64,000 bases of DNA from Glycine soja. Its lineage: Eukaryota; Streptophyta; Magnoliopsida; Fabales; Fabaceae. The stretch lies in the NCBI RefSeq assembly GCF_004193775.1, contig NC_041002.1, positions 36,491,112-36,555,111 on the forward strand, written 5' to 3'. The notes beneath the pieces are model-generated. The model had not been told where the DNA came from. It saw only the letters and a program-made list of their open reading frames with translations, and made no database searches. Positions 1 through 8,870 of this stretch are shown piece by piece (positions within the stretch are counted from its first letter, which is position 1; each line of letters begins with the position of its first letter). The position numbers and the translations under genes were made by a program.

Positions 1-125
1 ATATAAATTTGAATGAGGAATGTAGAGGGTCGTGTGAAGCAACGGTCGAATTTTCCTTGGTTCAGTAGTGAACGTGCTATTAATGTTAAGTGATTCGTTT
101 GGGCACGTTCAGATTGCTGTAGTTG
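1..125 (-). CDS. SIRE1 envelope-like frame, readthrough extension (partial)
   Basis: Reading on in the gag-pol frame past the UAG at 128-126, about 41 further codons stay open to the window edge. In SIRE1 the envelope-like protein is known to be made by suppression of the stop that ends pol, so this is most likely its N-terminus. The visible part is polar, with no membrane segment or recognisable domain. The rest lies outside the window, so function and intactness cannot be judged. Confidence 0.6.
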
Positions 126-128
126 CTA
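120..128 (-). promoter_or_regulatory. UAG-CAA-CUA stop-readthrough context
   Basis: The gag-pol stop reads UAG followed by CAA CUA on the minus strand. This fits the CAR-YYA context (R purine, Y pyrimidine) that promotes readthrough in plants, as in tobamoviruses, and that was reported to drive SIRE1 envelope-like expression. The frame stays open on both sides. Activity of this copy is inferred. Confidence 0.7.
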
Positions 129-3100
129 TAATTCCTCTAGCACACAAATGCCCAGCTTGCCCCTCAGTTTTTCAAACTGATTTGCATCCAAAGCCTTTGT
201 GAAAATATCTGCTATTTGTTCCTCAGTGTCAACATGCTTCAGTGTGATCACTTTATCATCAACAAGATCTCTGATATAGTGATGTCTAATGTCAATGTGC
301 TTGGTTCTGCTGTGTTGAACAGGATTTTTAGAAATATTAATAGCACTCATGTTGTCACAGTACAATGTCATGACATCTTGTTCGACATTGTACTCCTTCA
401 GCATCTGCTTCATCCAAACTAGCTGTGAACAGCTGCTTCCTGCTGCAATATACTCGGCTTCTGCTGTAGATAGGGACACACAGTTCTGCTTCTTGCTGAA
501 CCATGAAATAAGATTGTTTCCCAAATAGAAGCATCCACCAGAAGTGCTTTTTCTGTCATCTGCACTTCCAGCCCAATCAGCATCGCAATACCCAACCAGC
601 ATTGAATCTGAACAATGACAGTACATAATCCCATAGTCACTGGTGCCATTTACATATTTCAGAATTCTCTTTACTTGATTCAAGTGACTTATCTTGGGAT
701 TGGCTTGATATCTTGCACAAACACCTACTGCATAGGTGATGTCGGGTCTGCTAGCTGTTAAATATAGTAAGCTCCCTATCATGCTTCTGTACAGACTTTG
801 ATCAACACTGGTGCCTGCTTCATCCTTTGACAGCTTCAAGTGAGTAGGTGCAGGTGTCCTTTTATGGCTGGCATTCTCCATCCCAAACTTCTTGACAATG
901 TTCTTTGCATACTTGCTTTGAGATAGGAATATGGAGTCTTCCATCTGCTTCACTTGGAGTCCCAGAAAATAAGTCAGCTCTCCAACAAGACTCATCTCAA
1001 ATTCAGATTGCATCTGTTGGACAAAATGTCGAAGCATCTCATTCGACATCCCTCCAAACACAATGTCATCAACATATATCTGTGCAATCATCAAGTTTTC
1101 AGCATCTTGTTTGACAAAGAGAGTCTTGTCAATTCCTCCTTGCTGAGTAAGGAACTCTGTTAGCCTTTCATACCAAGCTCTTGGAGCTTGCTTCAATCCA
1201 TAGAGAGCCTTCTTGAGCCTGTATACATGATCTGGATGAGTTGGATCTGCAAATCCCTTTGGCTGCTCCTCATAGACTTCTTCATGCATAGCATTGATCC
1301 AGAACTCATCAGTCAGTGCCTCTTTCACATTCTTGGGCTCAATTCTGGAGACAAAGCATGAGTTGGAGACAATTTCAATCTCCCTTGATCTTGTAGTGAC
1401 TCCTCTGTTTGGATCCCCTATAATCAGCTCCTTGGGGTGCATCTTCTGGATTCTAATGGAGGGTCTCTTGTCAGGTTGGTTGATGTTTGATTCATCTGTA
1501 GCAAAATCAGAGTTTTCTGCATTTTCTCCACTTTTAGCTGCATCTGCTACATTGTCTCCCGATGTTCTGACATCTTCTTCGACATCCTTCTTTCTTGCTG
1601 GAGACAGATCATCAACAACCACATTGATGGATTCCATCACTGTTCTGGTTCTGGAATTGAATACTCTATATGCTCTGCTGTTTGTAGAGTATCCCAGGAA
1701 TATTCCTGCATCACTCTTGGGATCCATCTTTCTCCTTTGCTCTCTATCTGCCAAAATGTAACATGGACTTCCAAAGATGTGGAAGTGCTTGACAGTTGGC
1801 TTCCTCCCTTTCCAGATTTCATACAGAGTGGTTGGAGTCCCTCTTCTAAGTGTGACTCTGTTGTGGATGACATAGGCATACCTCTTTCCTCCAAGGCTTT
1901 CAACTTGCATAGGCCCCATCAAGTCCATGTGAAGTAGTTCCAGCACCCTGGAGGTGGTCTGATGTTGAAGCTTCTGGTGGGACATCTTGACTTGCTTTCC
2001 AATCTGACATTCATCACAAATTCTGCCTTCTTCTATTTTCAGATTGGGAATGCCTCTAACAGCACTTTTGTCAAGGATTTTCTTCATGCCTCTTAAGTGC
2101 AGATGTCCAAACCTTTGATGCCATATTCTGACTTCATCTTCTTTGGAGGATAGACATGTGGAGGAGTAGCTGGTTTCTTGGGGTGTCCATAGGTAACAAT
2201 TGTCCTTTGATCTGCTGCCCTTCATTAGAACTTCACTCTTCTCATTTGTCACCAAGCATTCTGACTTTGTGAAGTTTACATTGAATCCTTCATCACACAG
2301 CTGACTGATGCTGATCAAGTTTGCAGTCAGTCCCTTCACCAGCAGTACTTTGTTCAGACTAGGAAGTCCATCATGAACTAGCTTTCCCATTCCAATGATC
2401 TTTCCTTTAGAGCCATCTCCAAATGTCACATAACTAGTGGAGCAGGGCTCAATGTTCAGCAGGAATTCTTTGACTCCTGTCATGTGTCGGGAACAGCCGC
2501 TATCTAGGTACCAATCTTCCTTAGCTGATGCTCTAAGTGAAGTATGAACAACAAGACTGACAGCCTTGTGTTTTGGAACCCACATCATCTTCTTTCTGCT
2601 GTTGCTGCTTTGAGTTCCATGATGTGGATGGCCATGTAGATGATAGCAAAAGGGCTTTATGTGACCATACTTGCCACAGTAGTGACACCTCCACTTCTTT
2701 CTTTTGCTCTTTTTCTGCTGCGTTCCATGATGTCGAGACCGATGTTGTGACATCGTGGCTCCAGTCCTGTTTTTGGCAGGAACAAATTCTGTCATGGTTG
2801 TTCTGCCAGCAGACTTAGGATTAAATCCAAGTCCTCTCTGGTTTCCAGCATTCTTTCCAAGCAGCAGCACCTCATCAAGTGTATCTGAGCCTTTGTTCAG
2901 CATCTTTATTGATTTTGTCATGTTTTCCAGCTTAGAGTTCAGAAAACCGACTTCACCTTTAAGCTCAGAGATCTCCTCTTTATGTGCCTCCTTCTCAGCT
3001 TCCAGATCTGCAATGACCTTCTTCAGTTGTGCTTCTTGCTGAAGGATCTTCTCACTTTTGATGCATAGTTTTCTATAGGATGTAGCAAGCTCATCAAAAG

Positions 3101-4196
3101 TGATTTCACTGTCTGTATCACTTGACTCTTCAGCAGTTTCAAATATCCCAGTGAGTGCATTCACATCTCTGTCAGAATCACTTTCTTGTTCACTCTCTGT
3201 ATCAGATTGACATACAGAGAGTCCTTTCCTGTGCTTCTTGAGATGAGTGGGACATTCAGCTATGATGTGTCCATAGCCTTCACACCCATGGCATTGAATT
3301 CCTTTGCTGTGACTGGGCTTTACATCTGATTTTTTCTGGTATTTACTGCCTTTCCTGATGTCGAAAGGGATGTTCTGGACATGTGGTTTCTGCCTCTTGT
3401 CCATTCTGTTTAGCACTTTGTTGAACTGCTTTCCAAGGAGCACAACTGCATTTGTCAGACCTTCATCAGTATCCAGGTCATACTCATCTTCTTCTCCTTC
3501 ATCATTGGACACGAAAGCCAGATTCTTGCTCTTCTTTTCAGCCCTATCCGAGAGTCCTAGCTCAAAGGTTTGAAGAGAACCAATGAGTTCATCTACTCTC
3601 ATGTTGCAAATGTCTTGGGCCTCCTCTATTGCAGTGACTTTCATGTCAAATCTCTTAGGCAAGGATCTGAGGATCTTTCTCACCAGCTTTTCATCTGTTA
3701 TCCTCTCTCCCAAGGCAGTGCAAGCATTGGCAATTTCAAGAATGTTCATGTGGAAGTCATGAATACATTCTTCCTCCTTCATCTTCAGATTTTCGAATTT
3801 TGTAGCCAAGAGTTGCAATCTGGAAATCTTCACTTTGGAGGTTCCTTCATGAGTGATTTTCAGGATCTCCCATGCATCTTTGGCCACTGTGCAAGTGTTG
3901 ATCAGTCTGAAGATGTTCTTGTCAACTCCATTGAATAGTGCATTCAAAGCTTTGGAGTTTCCAAGTGCCAATTCGTCCTCTTCTTTAGTCCAGTCTTCTT
4001 CTGGCTTCAATTCATCAGTGGGCTTTCCTTCTGTGTCCAGCATCTTGGGATGTTCCCAGCCTTTGATGACAGCTTTCCAGGTTCTGCTATCCAGTGATTT
4101 GAGGAAGGCCACCATTCTTGCTTTCCAGTATTCATAGTTGCTTCCATCAAGAATTGGTGGTCTGTTCACTGGTCCTCCTTCTTTCTCCATGTTCAT
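126..4196 (-). CDS. gag-pol: SIRE1 (Copia, Sirevirus) gag-pol polyprotein with two in-frame internal deletions
   Basis: One 1356-codon frame starts at an ATG 45 bases downstream of the primer-binding site. In order: gag (about residues 1-560) with CCHC zinc knuckles near 300 (CHGCEGYGHIIAEC) and 503 (CHYCGKYGHIKPFC) and a coiled-coil-like stretch near 385-430; aspartic protease with DSG near 563; gag-pre-integrase WHQRFGHL near 692 and CDEC near 730; then RT with YVDD near 1040; and a complete RNase H with CDADW, AEAEY and KHVDTEEQIADIFTKAL. The integrase core is missing between about residues 775 and 780, so the catalytic acidic triad is lost. The N-terminal half of RT is missing at about residue 973, where MHEE runs straight into VYEEQPKG. 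Both deletions keep the frame, so translation continues without a stop. The protein cannot integrate or reverse transcribe, but gag and protease look intact. The family is clear from sequence and layout. Confidence 0.93.
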   Translation of the reverse strand: MNMEKEGGPVNRPPILDGSNYEYWKARMVAFLKSLDSRTWKAVIKGWEHPKMLDTEGKPTDELKPEEDWTKEEDELALGNSKALNALFNGVDKNIFRLINTCTVAKDAWEILKITHEGTSKVKISRLQLLATKFENLKMKEEECIHDFHMNILEIANACTALGERITDEKLVRKILRSLPKRFDMKVTAIEEAQDICNMRVDELIGSLQTFELGLSDRAEKKSKNLAFVSNDEGEEDEYDLDTDEGLTNAVVLLGKQFNKVLNRMDKRQKPHVQNIPFDIRKGSKYQKKSDVKPSHSKGIQCHGCEGYGHIIAECPTHLKKHRKGLSVCQSDTESEQESDSDRDVNALTGIFETAEESSDTDSEITFDELATSYRKLCIKSEKILQQEAQLKKVIADLEAEKEAHKEEISELKGEVGFLNSKLENMTKSIKMLNKGSDTLDEVLLLGKNAGNQRGLGFNPKSAGRTTMTEFVPAKNRTGATMSQHRSRHHGTQQKKSKRKKWRCHYCGKYGHIKPFCYHLHGHPHHGTQSSNSRKKMMWVPKHKAVSLVVHTSLRASAKEDWYLDSGCSRHMTGVKEFLLNIEPCSTSYVTFGDGSKGKIIGMGKLVHDGLPSLNKVLLVKGLTANLISISQLCDEGFNVNFTKSECLVTNEKSEVLMKGSRSKDNCYLWTPQETSYSSTCLSSKEDEVRIWHQRFGHLHLRGMKKILDKSAVRGIPNLKIEEGRICDECQIGKQVKMSHQKLQHQTTSRVLELLHMDLMGPMQVESLGGKRYAYVIHNRVTLRRGTPTTLYEIWKGRKPTVKHFHIFGSPCYILADREQRRKMDPKSDAGIFLGYSTNSRAYRVFNSRTRTVMESINVVVDDLSPARKKDVEEDVRTSGDNVADAAKSGENAENSDFATDESNINQPDKRPSIRIQKMHPKELIIGDPNRGVTTRSREIEIVSNSCFVSRIEPKNVKEALTDEFWINAMHEEVYEEQPKGFADPTHPDHVYRLKKALYGLKQAPRAWYERLTEFLTQQGGIDKTLFVKQDAENLMIAQIYVDDIVFGGMSNEMLRHFVQQMQSEFEMSLVGELTYFLGLQVKQMEDSIFLSQSKYAKNIVKKFGMENASHKRTPAPTHLKLSKDEAGTSVDQSLYRSMIGSLLYLTASRPDITYAVGVCARYQANPKISHLNQVKRILKYVNGTSDYGIMYCHCSDSMLVGYCDADWAGSADDRKSTSGGCFYLGNNLISWFSKKQNCVSLSTAEAEYIAAGSSCSQLVWMKQMLKEYNVEQDVMTLYCDNMSAINISKNPVQHSRTKHIDIRHHYIRDLVDDKVITLKHVDTEEQIADIFTKALDANQFEKLRGKLGICVLEEL

Positions 4197-4240
4197 CAGA
4201 ATTTATCTCCCCAGATCTCACTCTGTGATTTCGAATGTTG

Positions 4241-4252
4241 GCTCTGATACCA
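4241..4252 (-). other. E1 primer-binding site (initiator tRNA-Met type)
   Basis: The minus strand reads TGGTATCAGAGC, the canonical plant retrotransposon site complementary to the 3' end of initiator tRNA-Met. It starts two bases from the LTR end at 4255, which fixes the 5' LTR boundary. Confidence 0.9.
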
Positions 4253-4254
4253 AT

Positions 4255-5400
4255 TGAAATTCTGATACCAGGGGACAGATGTCGTACAGGATGTCACGAC
4301 ATCACGCTTCAGAACATGCAGATTGTATGTGTCCGTATGAACAGATTAAACAAGTAAATAACACAAGAGAATTGTTAACCCAGTTCGGTGCACCTCACCT
4401 ACATCTGGGGGCTACCAAGCCAGGGAGGAAATCCACTCTCAATAGTGTTAGTTCAAGGTCTAACAACCCCTGTTTACAACCTTCTCACCTAACCACTACC
4501 CGTGCGATCTCTACCTAAGACCCAATCTTAGATATGAGAACCTCTGCTCACTCCCTCTCACTCACACTCCCGTGTTTACAATTAATTCAAAGACACTCCA
4601 GAGATCAACTCTGTACAAAAGAGATCAACTCTACACACTAGAGATCAACTCTAGACACAAGAGATCAACTCTACACACATAGGTCCAACACTTGATGTTA
4701 AGGTACCATCAAGGTGGCTCACAAAAGACTCAAGTCCCAAAACTCACAAAATAACTCTTCAATCCCGGACTTGGTACAGAACTCGTGCAGCCTCCATGAT
4801 TATATAGCCGTGTACGATTCTGGGCTGCAAGTTCTTGATGCTGGAGGAGATCTATCTTCTTCCTGAAAATCTGCAGTTAAAGAACTAAAAGATAACTTTT
4901 GATCTTTTAGTTTGAATCTTTAATCTTTAATCTTTAATCCCTGAACGAACTCTTCTACTTTGAAATTCGAACTATAATGATCTTTTAATTCGTTCCTAAA
5001 GATAGATCTTCTTATCTCTTGCTAACTGCACAATAATCTGTTAAAGATATAACAGATTTATATGTCCAGTATTTTCGGGCCAGATGTCAGGACATCGTAT
5101 CCGACATCTTGGATCCTGCAGCTTCAATGCTTCACTTGACTTTTATCTTGCATTGTACAGCACTTCCAGTATTCTCGAGCAGGATGTCAGGACATTGTAT
5201 CCGACATCGTGGATCCTGCAACTTCAATTCTTCATTTACCATTTTATCTTGCCTTGTACATTGTGCAGCCCGATCTTATTCCTTGACATAACGTTGGACA
5301 TCATGTGCAGCAACTCCAGCTTTCCTTCATTGTCTAAGTGCTTATGTTTTAACAAAATCTTAGCCAACCTTTTTAAACTCAGTAGTGCTAAGCACTAACA
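4255..5400 (-). repeat. SIRE1 E1 5' LTR
   Basis: This 1146-base LTR runs on the minus strand from TGTTAGTGCTTAGC (at 5400) to TTTCA (at 4255), with standard TG...CA ends. A TATA-like TATATAAT lies at about 4799-4806. Two internal repeats stand out: four copies of a roughly 20-base unit containing GAGATCAACTCTA at about 4598-4678, and a duplicated block of about 100 bases with GATGTC...GACATC motifs at about 5065-5235. The base after 5400 is SIRE1 gag of another copy, so the LTR marks an insertion point. The 3' LTR lies outside the window. Confidence 0.92.
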
Positions 5401-5786
5401 AGTTGCAATCTGGACATCTTCACTTTGGAGGTTCCTTCATGAGTGGTTTTCAGGATCTCCCATGCATCCTTGGCCACTGTGCATGTGTTGATCAGTCTGA
5501 AGATATTCTTGTCAACTCCATTGAATAGGGCATTCAAGGCTTTGGAGTTTCCAAGTGCCAATTCGTCTTCTTCTTTTGTCCAGTCTTCTTCTGGCTTCAA
5601 TCCATCAGTGGGCTTTCCTTCTGTGTCCAGCATCTTGGGATGTTCCCAGCCTTTGATGACAGCTTTCCAGGTTCTGCTATCCAGTGATTTGAGGAAGGCC
5701 ACCATCCTTGCTTTCCAGTATTCATAGTTGGTTCCATCCAGAATTGGTGGTCTGTTCACTGGTCCTCCTTCTTTCTCCATGTTCAT
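5401..5786 (-). pseudogene. gag: SIRE1 E2 gag N-terminus, interrupted by E1
   Basis: The 128 codons from the ATG at 5786 match the N-terminus of the E1 gag almost exactly: the same MNMEKEGG start, the same YEYWKARM and the same HEGTSKVKMSRLQL. The frame stops being gag at 5401, where the E1 LTR begins. The E1 insertion therefore cut this gag after about residue 128. The 5 bases AGTTG (5401-5405) should recur as a target duplication at the far end of E1, outside the window. Confidence 0.92.
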
Positions 5787-5830
5787 CAGAATTTATCTCC
5801 CTAGATCTCACTCAGTGATTTCGAGTGCCT

Positions 5831-5842
5831 GCTCTGATACCA
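5831..5842 (-). other. E2 primer-binding site
   Basis: TGGTATCAGAGC on the minus strand, again two bases from the LTR end at 5845. It is identical to the E1 site. Confidence 0.88.
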
Positions 5843-5844
5843 AT

Positions 5845-6922
5845 TGAAATTCTGATACCAATGCCAGATGTCGTACAGGATGTCACGACATCATGCTTCA
5901 GAACATGCAGATTATATTTGAGAGTATGAACAGATTAAACAAGTAAATCACACAAGAGAATTGTTAACCCAGTTCGGTGCAACGTCACCTACATCTGGGG
6001 GCTACCAAGCCAGGGAGGAAATCCACTAAAATAGTGTTAGTTCGAAGATCTAACAGCCACTGTTTACGACCTTCTCACCTAACCACTACCCGTGCAACCT
6101 CTACCTAAGAGCCACTCTTAGATATGAGAACCCCTCTCACTCCCTCTCAATCACTCTCCCGTGTTTACAAATGAATCAAAGACACACCAGAGATTGCTCT
6201 CTGAACAAAAGAGATCAACTCTACACACTTAGGTCCGACACTTGATGTTAGAGTAACATCAAGGTGGCTCACAAAACACTCAAGTCCCAAAAACTCACAA
6301 AATAACTTTTCAATCTCGGACTTGGTACAGAACTCGTGCAGCCTCCATGTTTTTATAGCAGTGTGTGTATCTGGGCTGCAACAACTTGTGCTGGATGAGA
6401 TCTATCATTCTTCTGAAAAAATCTGCACTTAAAGATCTAAAAGATACAGTTTGATCTTTTAGTTTTTATCTTTAATCTTTATTCCCTGAACGAACTCTTC
6501 TAGTTTGTAATTCGAACTTTAATTATCTTTTAATTCGTTCCTAAAGATAGATCATCTTATCTGCTGCTAACTGCACAATAATCTGTTAAAGATATAACAG
6601 ATTTATGTGTCCAGTATTTTCGGGCAGGATGTCCTGGACATTGTATCCGACATCGTGGATCCTGCATTGTGCATTGTGCAGCAACTCCAGTATTTTCGGG
6701 CAGGATGTCCTGGACATTGTATCCGACATCGTGAATCCTGCAGCTTCAATTCATCATTTGACATTTCATCTTGCCTTGTGCATTGTGCAGCCCGATCTGA
6801 TTCCTTGACATAACGTTGGACATCATGTGCAGCAACTCCAGCTTTCCTTCATTGTCTAAGTGCTTATGTTTTAACAAAATCTTAGCCAATCTTTTAAAAC
6901 TCAGTAGAGCTAAGCACTAACA
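5845..6922 (-). repeat. SIRE1 E2 5' LTR
   Basis: This is a 1078-base LTR with the same termini and internal order as the E1 LTR, and with TATAAAAA (minus) at about 6350-6357. It is shorter mainly because it has fewer copies of the GAGATCAACTCTA unit. Its right end at 6922 abuts a Ty3 pol frame that begins GAGAC at 6923, so E2 inserted into that element. Confidence 0.9.
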
Positions 6923-7441
6923 GAGACCATTTGAAGTGTATTGCGATGCGAGCGGGCAAGGCTTAGGGTGCATATTGATGCAGGAGGGAAGGGTAGTGGC
7001 TTATGCTTCACACCAATTGCGTCCTCATGAAGTTAACTATCCGACCCATGACTTGGAACTAGCAGCTGTGGTCTTTGCCTTAAAGATTCGGAGGCACTAT
7101 TTATATGGTACTTGTTTTGAAGTTTTCAGCGATCACAAGAGCCTCAAATACTTGTTCGATCAGAAGGAACTCAATATGAGGCAACGAAGATGGATGGAGT
7201 TCCTCAAGGATTATGATTTTGGTCTTTCCTACCATCTAGGAAAGGCTAATGTAGTAGCCGATGCGCTGAGCCGGAAGTCCTTATATGTTGCGACCATGAT
7301 GATTCTGGAACAGAGATTGATAGAGGAATTTCGAGATCTAAATATAGCAATCGAGATGCGACCCAAGAGCTTATTTGTAGAAGCATTGCAGATCACCAAT
7401 GAATTCGTAAATCACATACGCGAGGCTCAAGAGGATGACTA
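6923..7441 (+). pseudogene. pol: Ty3/gypsy (Tekay-like chromovirus) RT end and RNase H
   Basis: The frame opens inside pol: [15 protein letters not shown] marks the start of Ty3 RNase H. It continues with [20 protein letters not shown] and VVADALSRK, all standard for this family. The 5' part of pol lies beyond the SIRE1 insertions and the window edge. The frame ends at a TAG (7439-7441) where the family has an open frame, and the integrase continues in the same frame, so this is a point nonsense and not a domain boundary. Confidence 0.9.
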
Positions 7442-8609
7442 GTTTCTGCAAGGCAAAGTGTTAGATGAAATGGGAGATAAGGATGTGGAGTTTGAAAAGG
7501 ATACAACCGGGTTAATTAGATTCAAGGGGAGGATATGTGTACCGCCATTAGATGATTTGAAAGTTAAGATCTTGGAAGAAGCACATAAAAGTCGTCTTAG
7601 TTTCCATCCAGGGATGACTAAGATGTACCAAGATTTGAAGAGAAGTTTTTGGTGGCATGGCATGAAGAAAGATGTAGCTGAATATGTAGCAAAATGTTTG
7701 ACATGTCAAAAGGCCAAAGCTGAACACCAGCGACCATCAGGAGAATTAAAGCCGCTAGAAATTCCGGAATGGAAATGGGAGAGCATATCTATGGATTTTG
7801 TATCTAGTTTACCCAAGACAAGTCGTGGACATGATGCTGTGTGGCTTATAGTAGATCGACTCACCAAATCTGCTCATTTTATTCCGGTAAATATGAAATA
7901 TAAAATGGAGAAGTTAGTAGAGTTGTATATCAAAGAAGTAGTAAGGATACATGGAATTCCTTCCAGTATCGTATCAGATAGGGACCCGAGGTTTACCTCG
8001 CGATTTTGGACAAGTCTACATGAAGCATTGGGGACAAAGCTGAAGCTCAGTTCAGATTATCATCCCCAAACAGATGGTCAGACTGAGCGAACCATTCAGA
8101 CTCTAGAAGATCTACTCCGGGCGTGTATTATAGAGCAACAAGGCAGTTGGATGGAATGTTTGCCATTGATTGAATTTACTTACAACAACAGCTACCAAGC
8201 CAGCATTGGTATGGCTCCTTTTGAAGCTCTATATGGGCGGAAGTGCAAAACTCCTCTTTGTTGGTACGATGATGGGGAAGCAGTACTCCTTGGGCCTTAA
8301 ATGCTACAACAAATTACCGAACAAGTGAAATTGATTCAAGAGAAAATAAAAGCATCCCAAGATAGGCAGAAGAGCTATTATGACAGAAGGAGAAAGCCAT
8401 TAGATTTTCAAGAAGGAGAACATGTGTTTTTGAAGGTTTCTCCTGTAACTAGAGTCGGGAGAGCTCTCAAATCTAGGAAGCTGACGCCCAAGTATCTGGG
8501 TCCATATCAAATTTTAAAGAAGGTTGGGCCTGTAGCTTATCAAATCGCTTTACCTCCGAGCTTATCGAATTTGCACCCTGTGTTTCATGTCTCTCAACTG
8601 AGACGATAG
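7442..8609 (+). pseudogene. pol: Ty3/gypsy (Tekay-like) integrase
   Basis: The protein carries the HHCC zinc-binding region (HKSRLSFHPGMTK and CLTCQKAK, about 7580-7710), then the catalytic core: D in SMDFVSSLP near 7790, D in SDRDPRF near 7978, E in DGQTERTIQ near 8087. The C-terminal region LTPKYLGPYQILKKVG, ending NLHPVFHVSQLRR, is typical of chromovirus integrases. TAA at 8298-8300 and TAG at 8607-8609 interrupt one continuous frame. No frameshift is seen from 6936 to about 8829. All three catalytic residues survive, so decay is by nonsense changes only. Confidence 0.92.
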
Positions 8610-8829
8610 AACCCGGATCCATCACATGTACTGGCATTGGACAAAGTACAAGTGAAGGATAACCTCACCTATAAAGCACGACCTCAAAAGATTACTGATC
8701 GAAGAATGAAGTCGCTGAGAGGAAAAGAGATTGCATTGGTGAAAGTGCAGTGGTGACCCGACGAGGGTGATTCAACCTGGGAGTTAGAGGATAGGGTGAG
8801 AGAATTGTACCCAAGTTTGTTCTTAGAGT
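8610..8829 (+). pseudogene. pol: Chromodomain-like tail of the Ty3 integrase
   Basis: In the same frame after the TAG at 8609, the text NPDPSHVLALDKVQV, then ITDRRMKSLRGKEIALVKVQW and DSTWELEDRVRELYPSLF match the integrase-linked chromodomain of Tekay/Del chromoviruses. A TGA at 8754-8756 follows W. This domain is thought to guide insertion to heterochromatin. The frame ends at a TAG about 40 bases before the LTR. Confidence 0.8.
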
Positions 8830-8852
8830 AGTTAATTTCGGGGACGAAATTC

Positions 8853-8870
8853 CTTAAAGGGTGGGAGTAT
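8853..8870 (+). other. Ty3 polypurine tract
   Basis: The purine-rich run AAAGGGTGGGAG lies directly before the TGTGACATCC that starts the 3' LTR. The preceding GGGGACGAAAT is also typical of plant chromoviruses at this place. Confidence 0.8.

Noticed and set aside
1294..1761. Plus-strand 155-codon frame
   Set aside because: It lies fully opposite the SIRE1 gag-pol frame and has no domain of its own. The same applies to other plus-strand frames between 216 and 4137.
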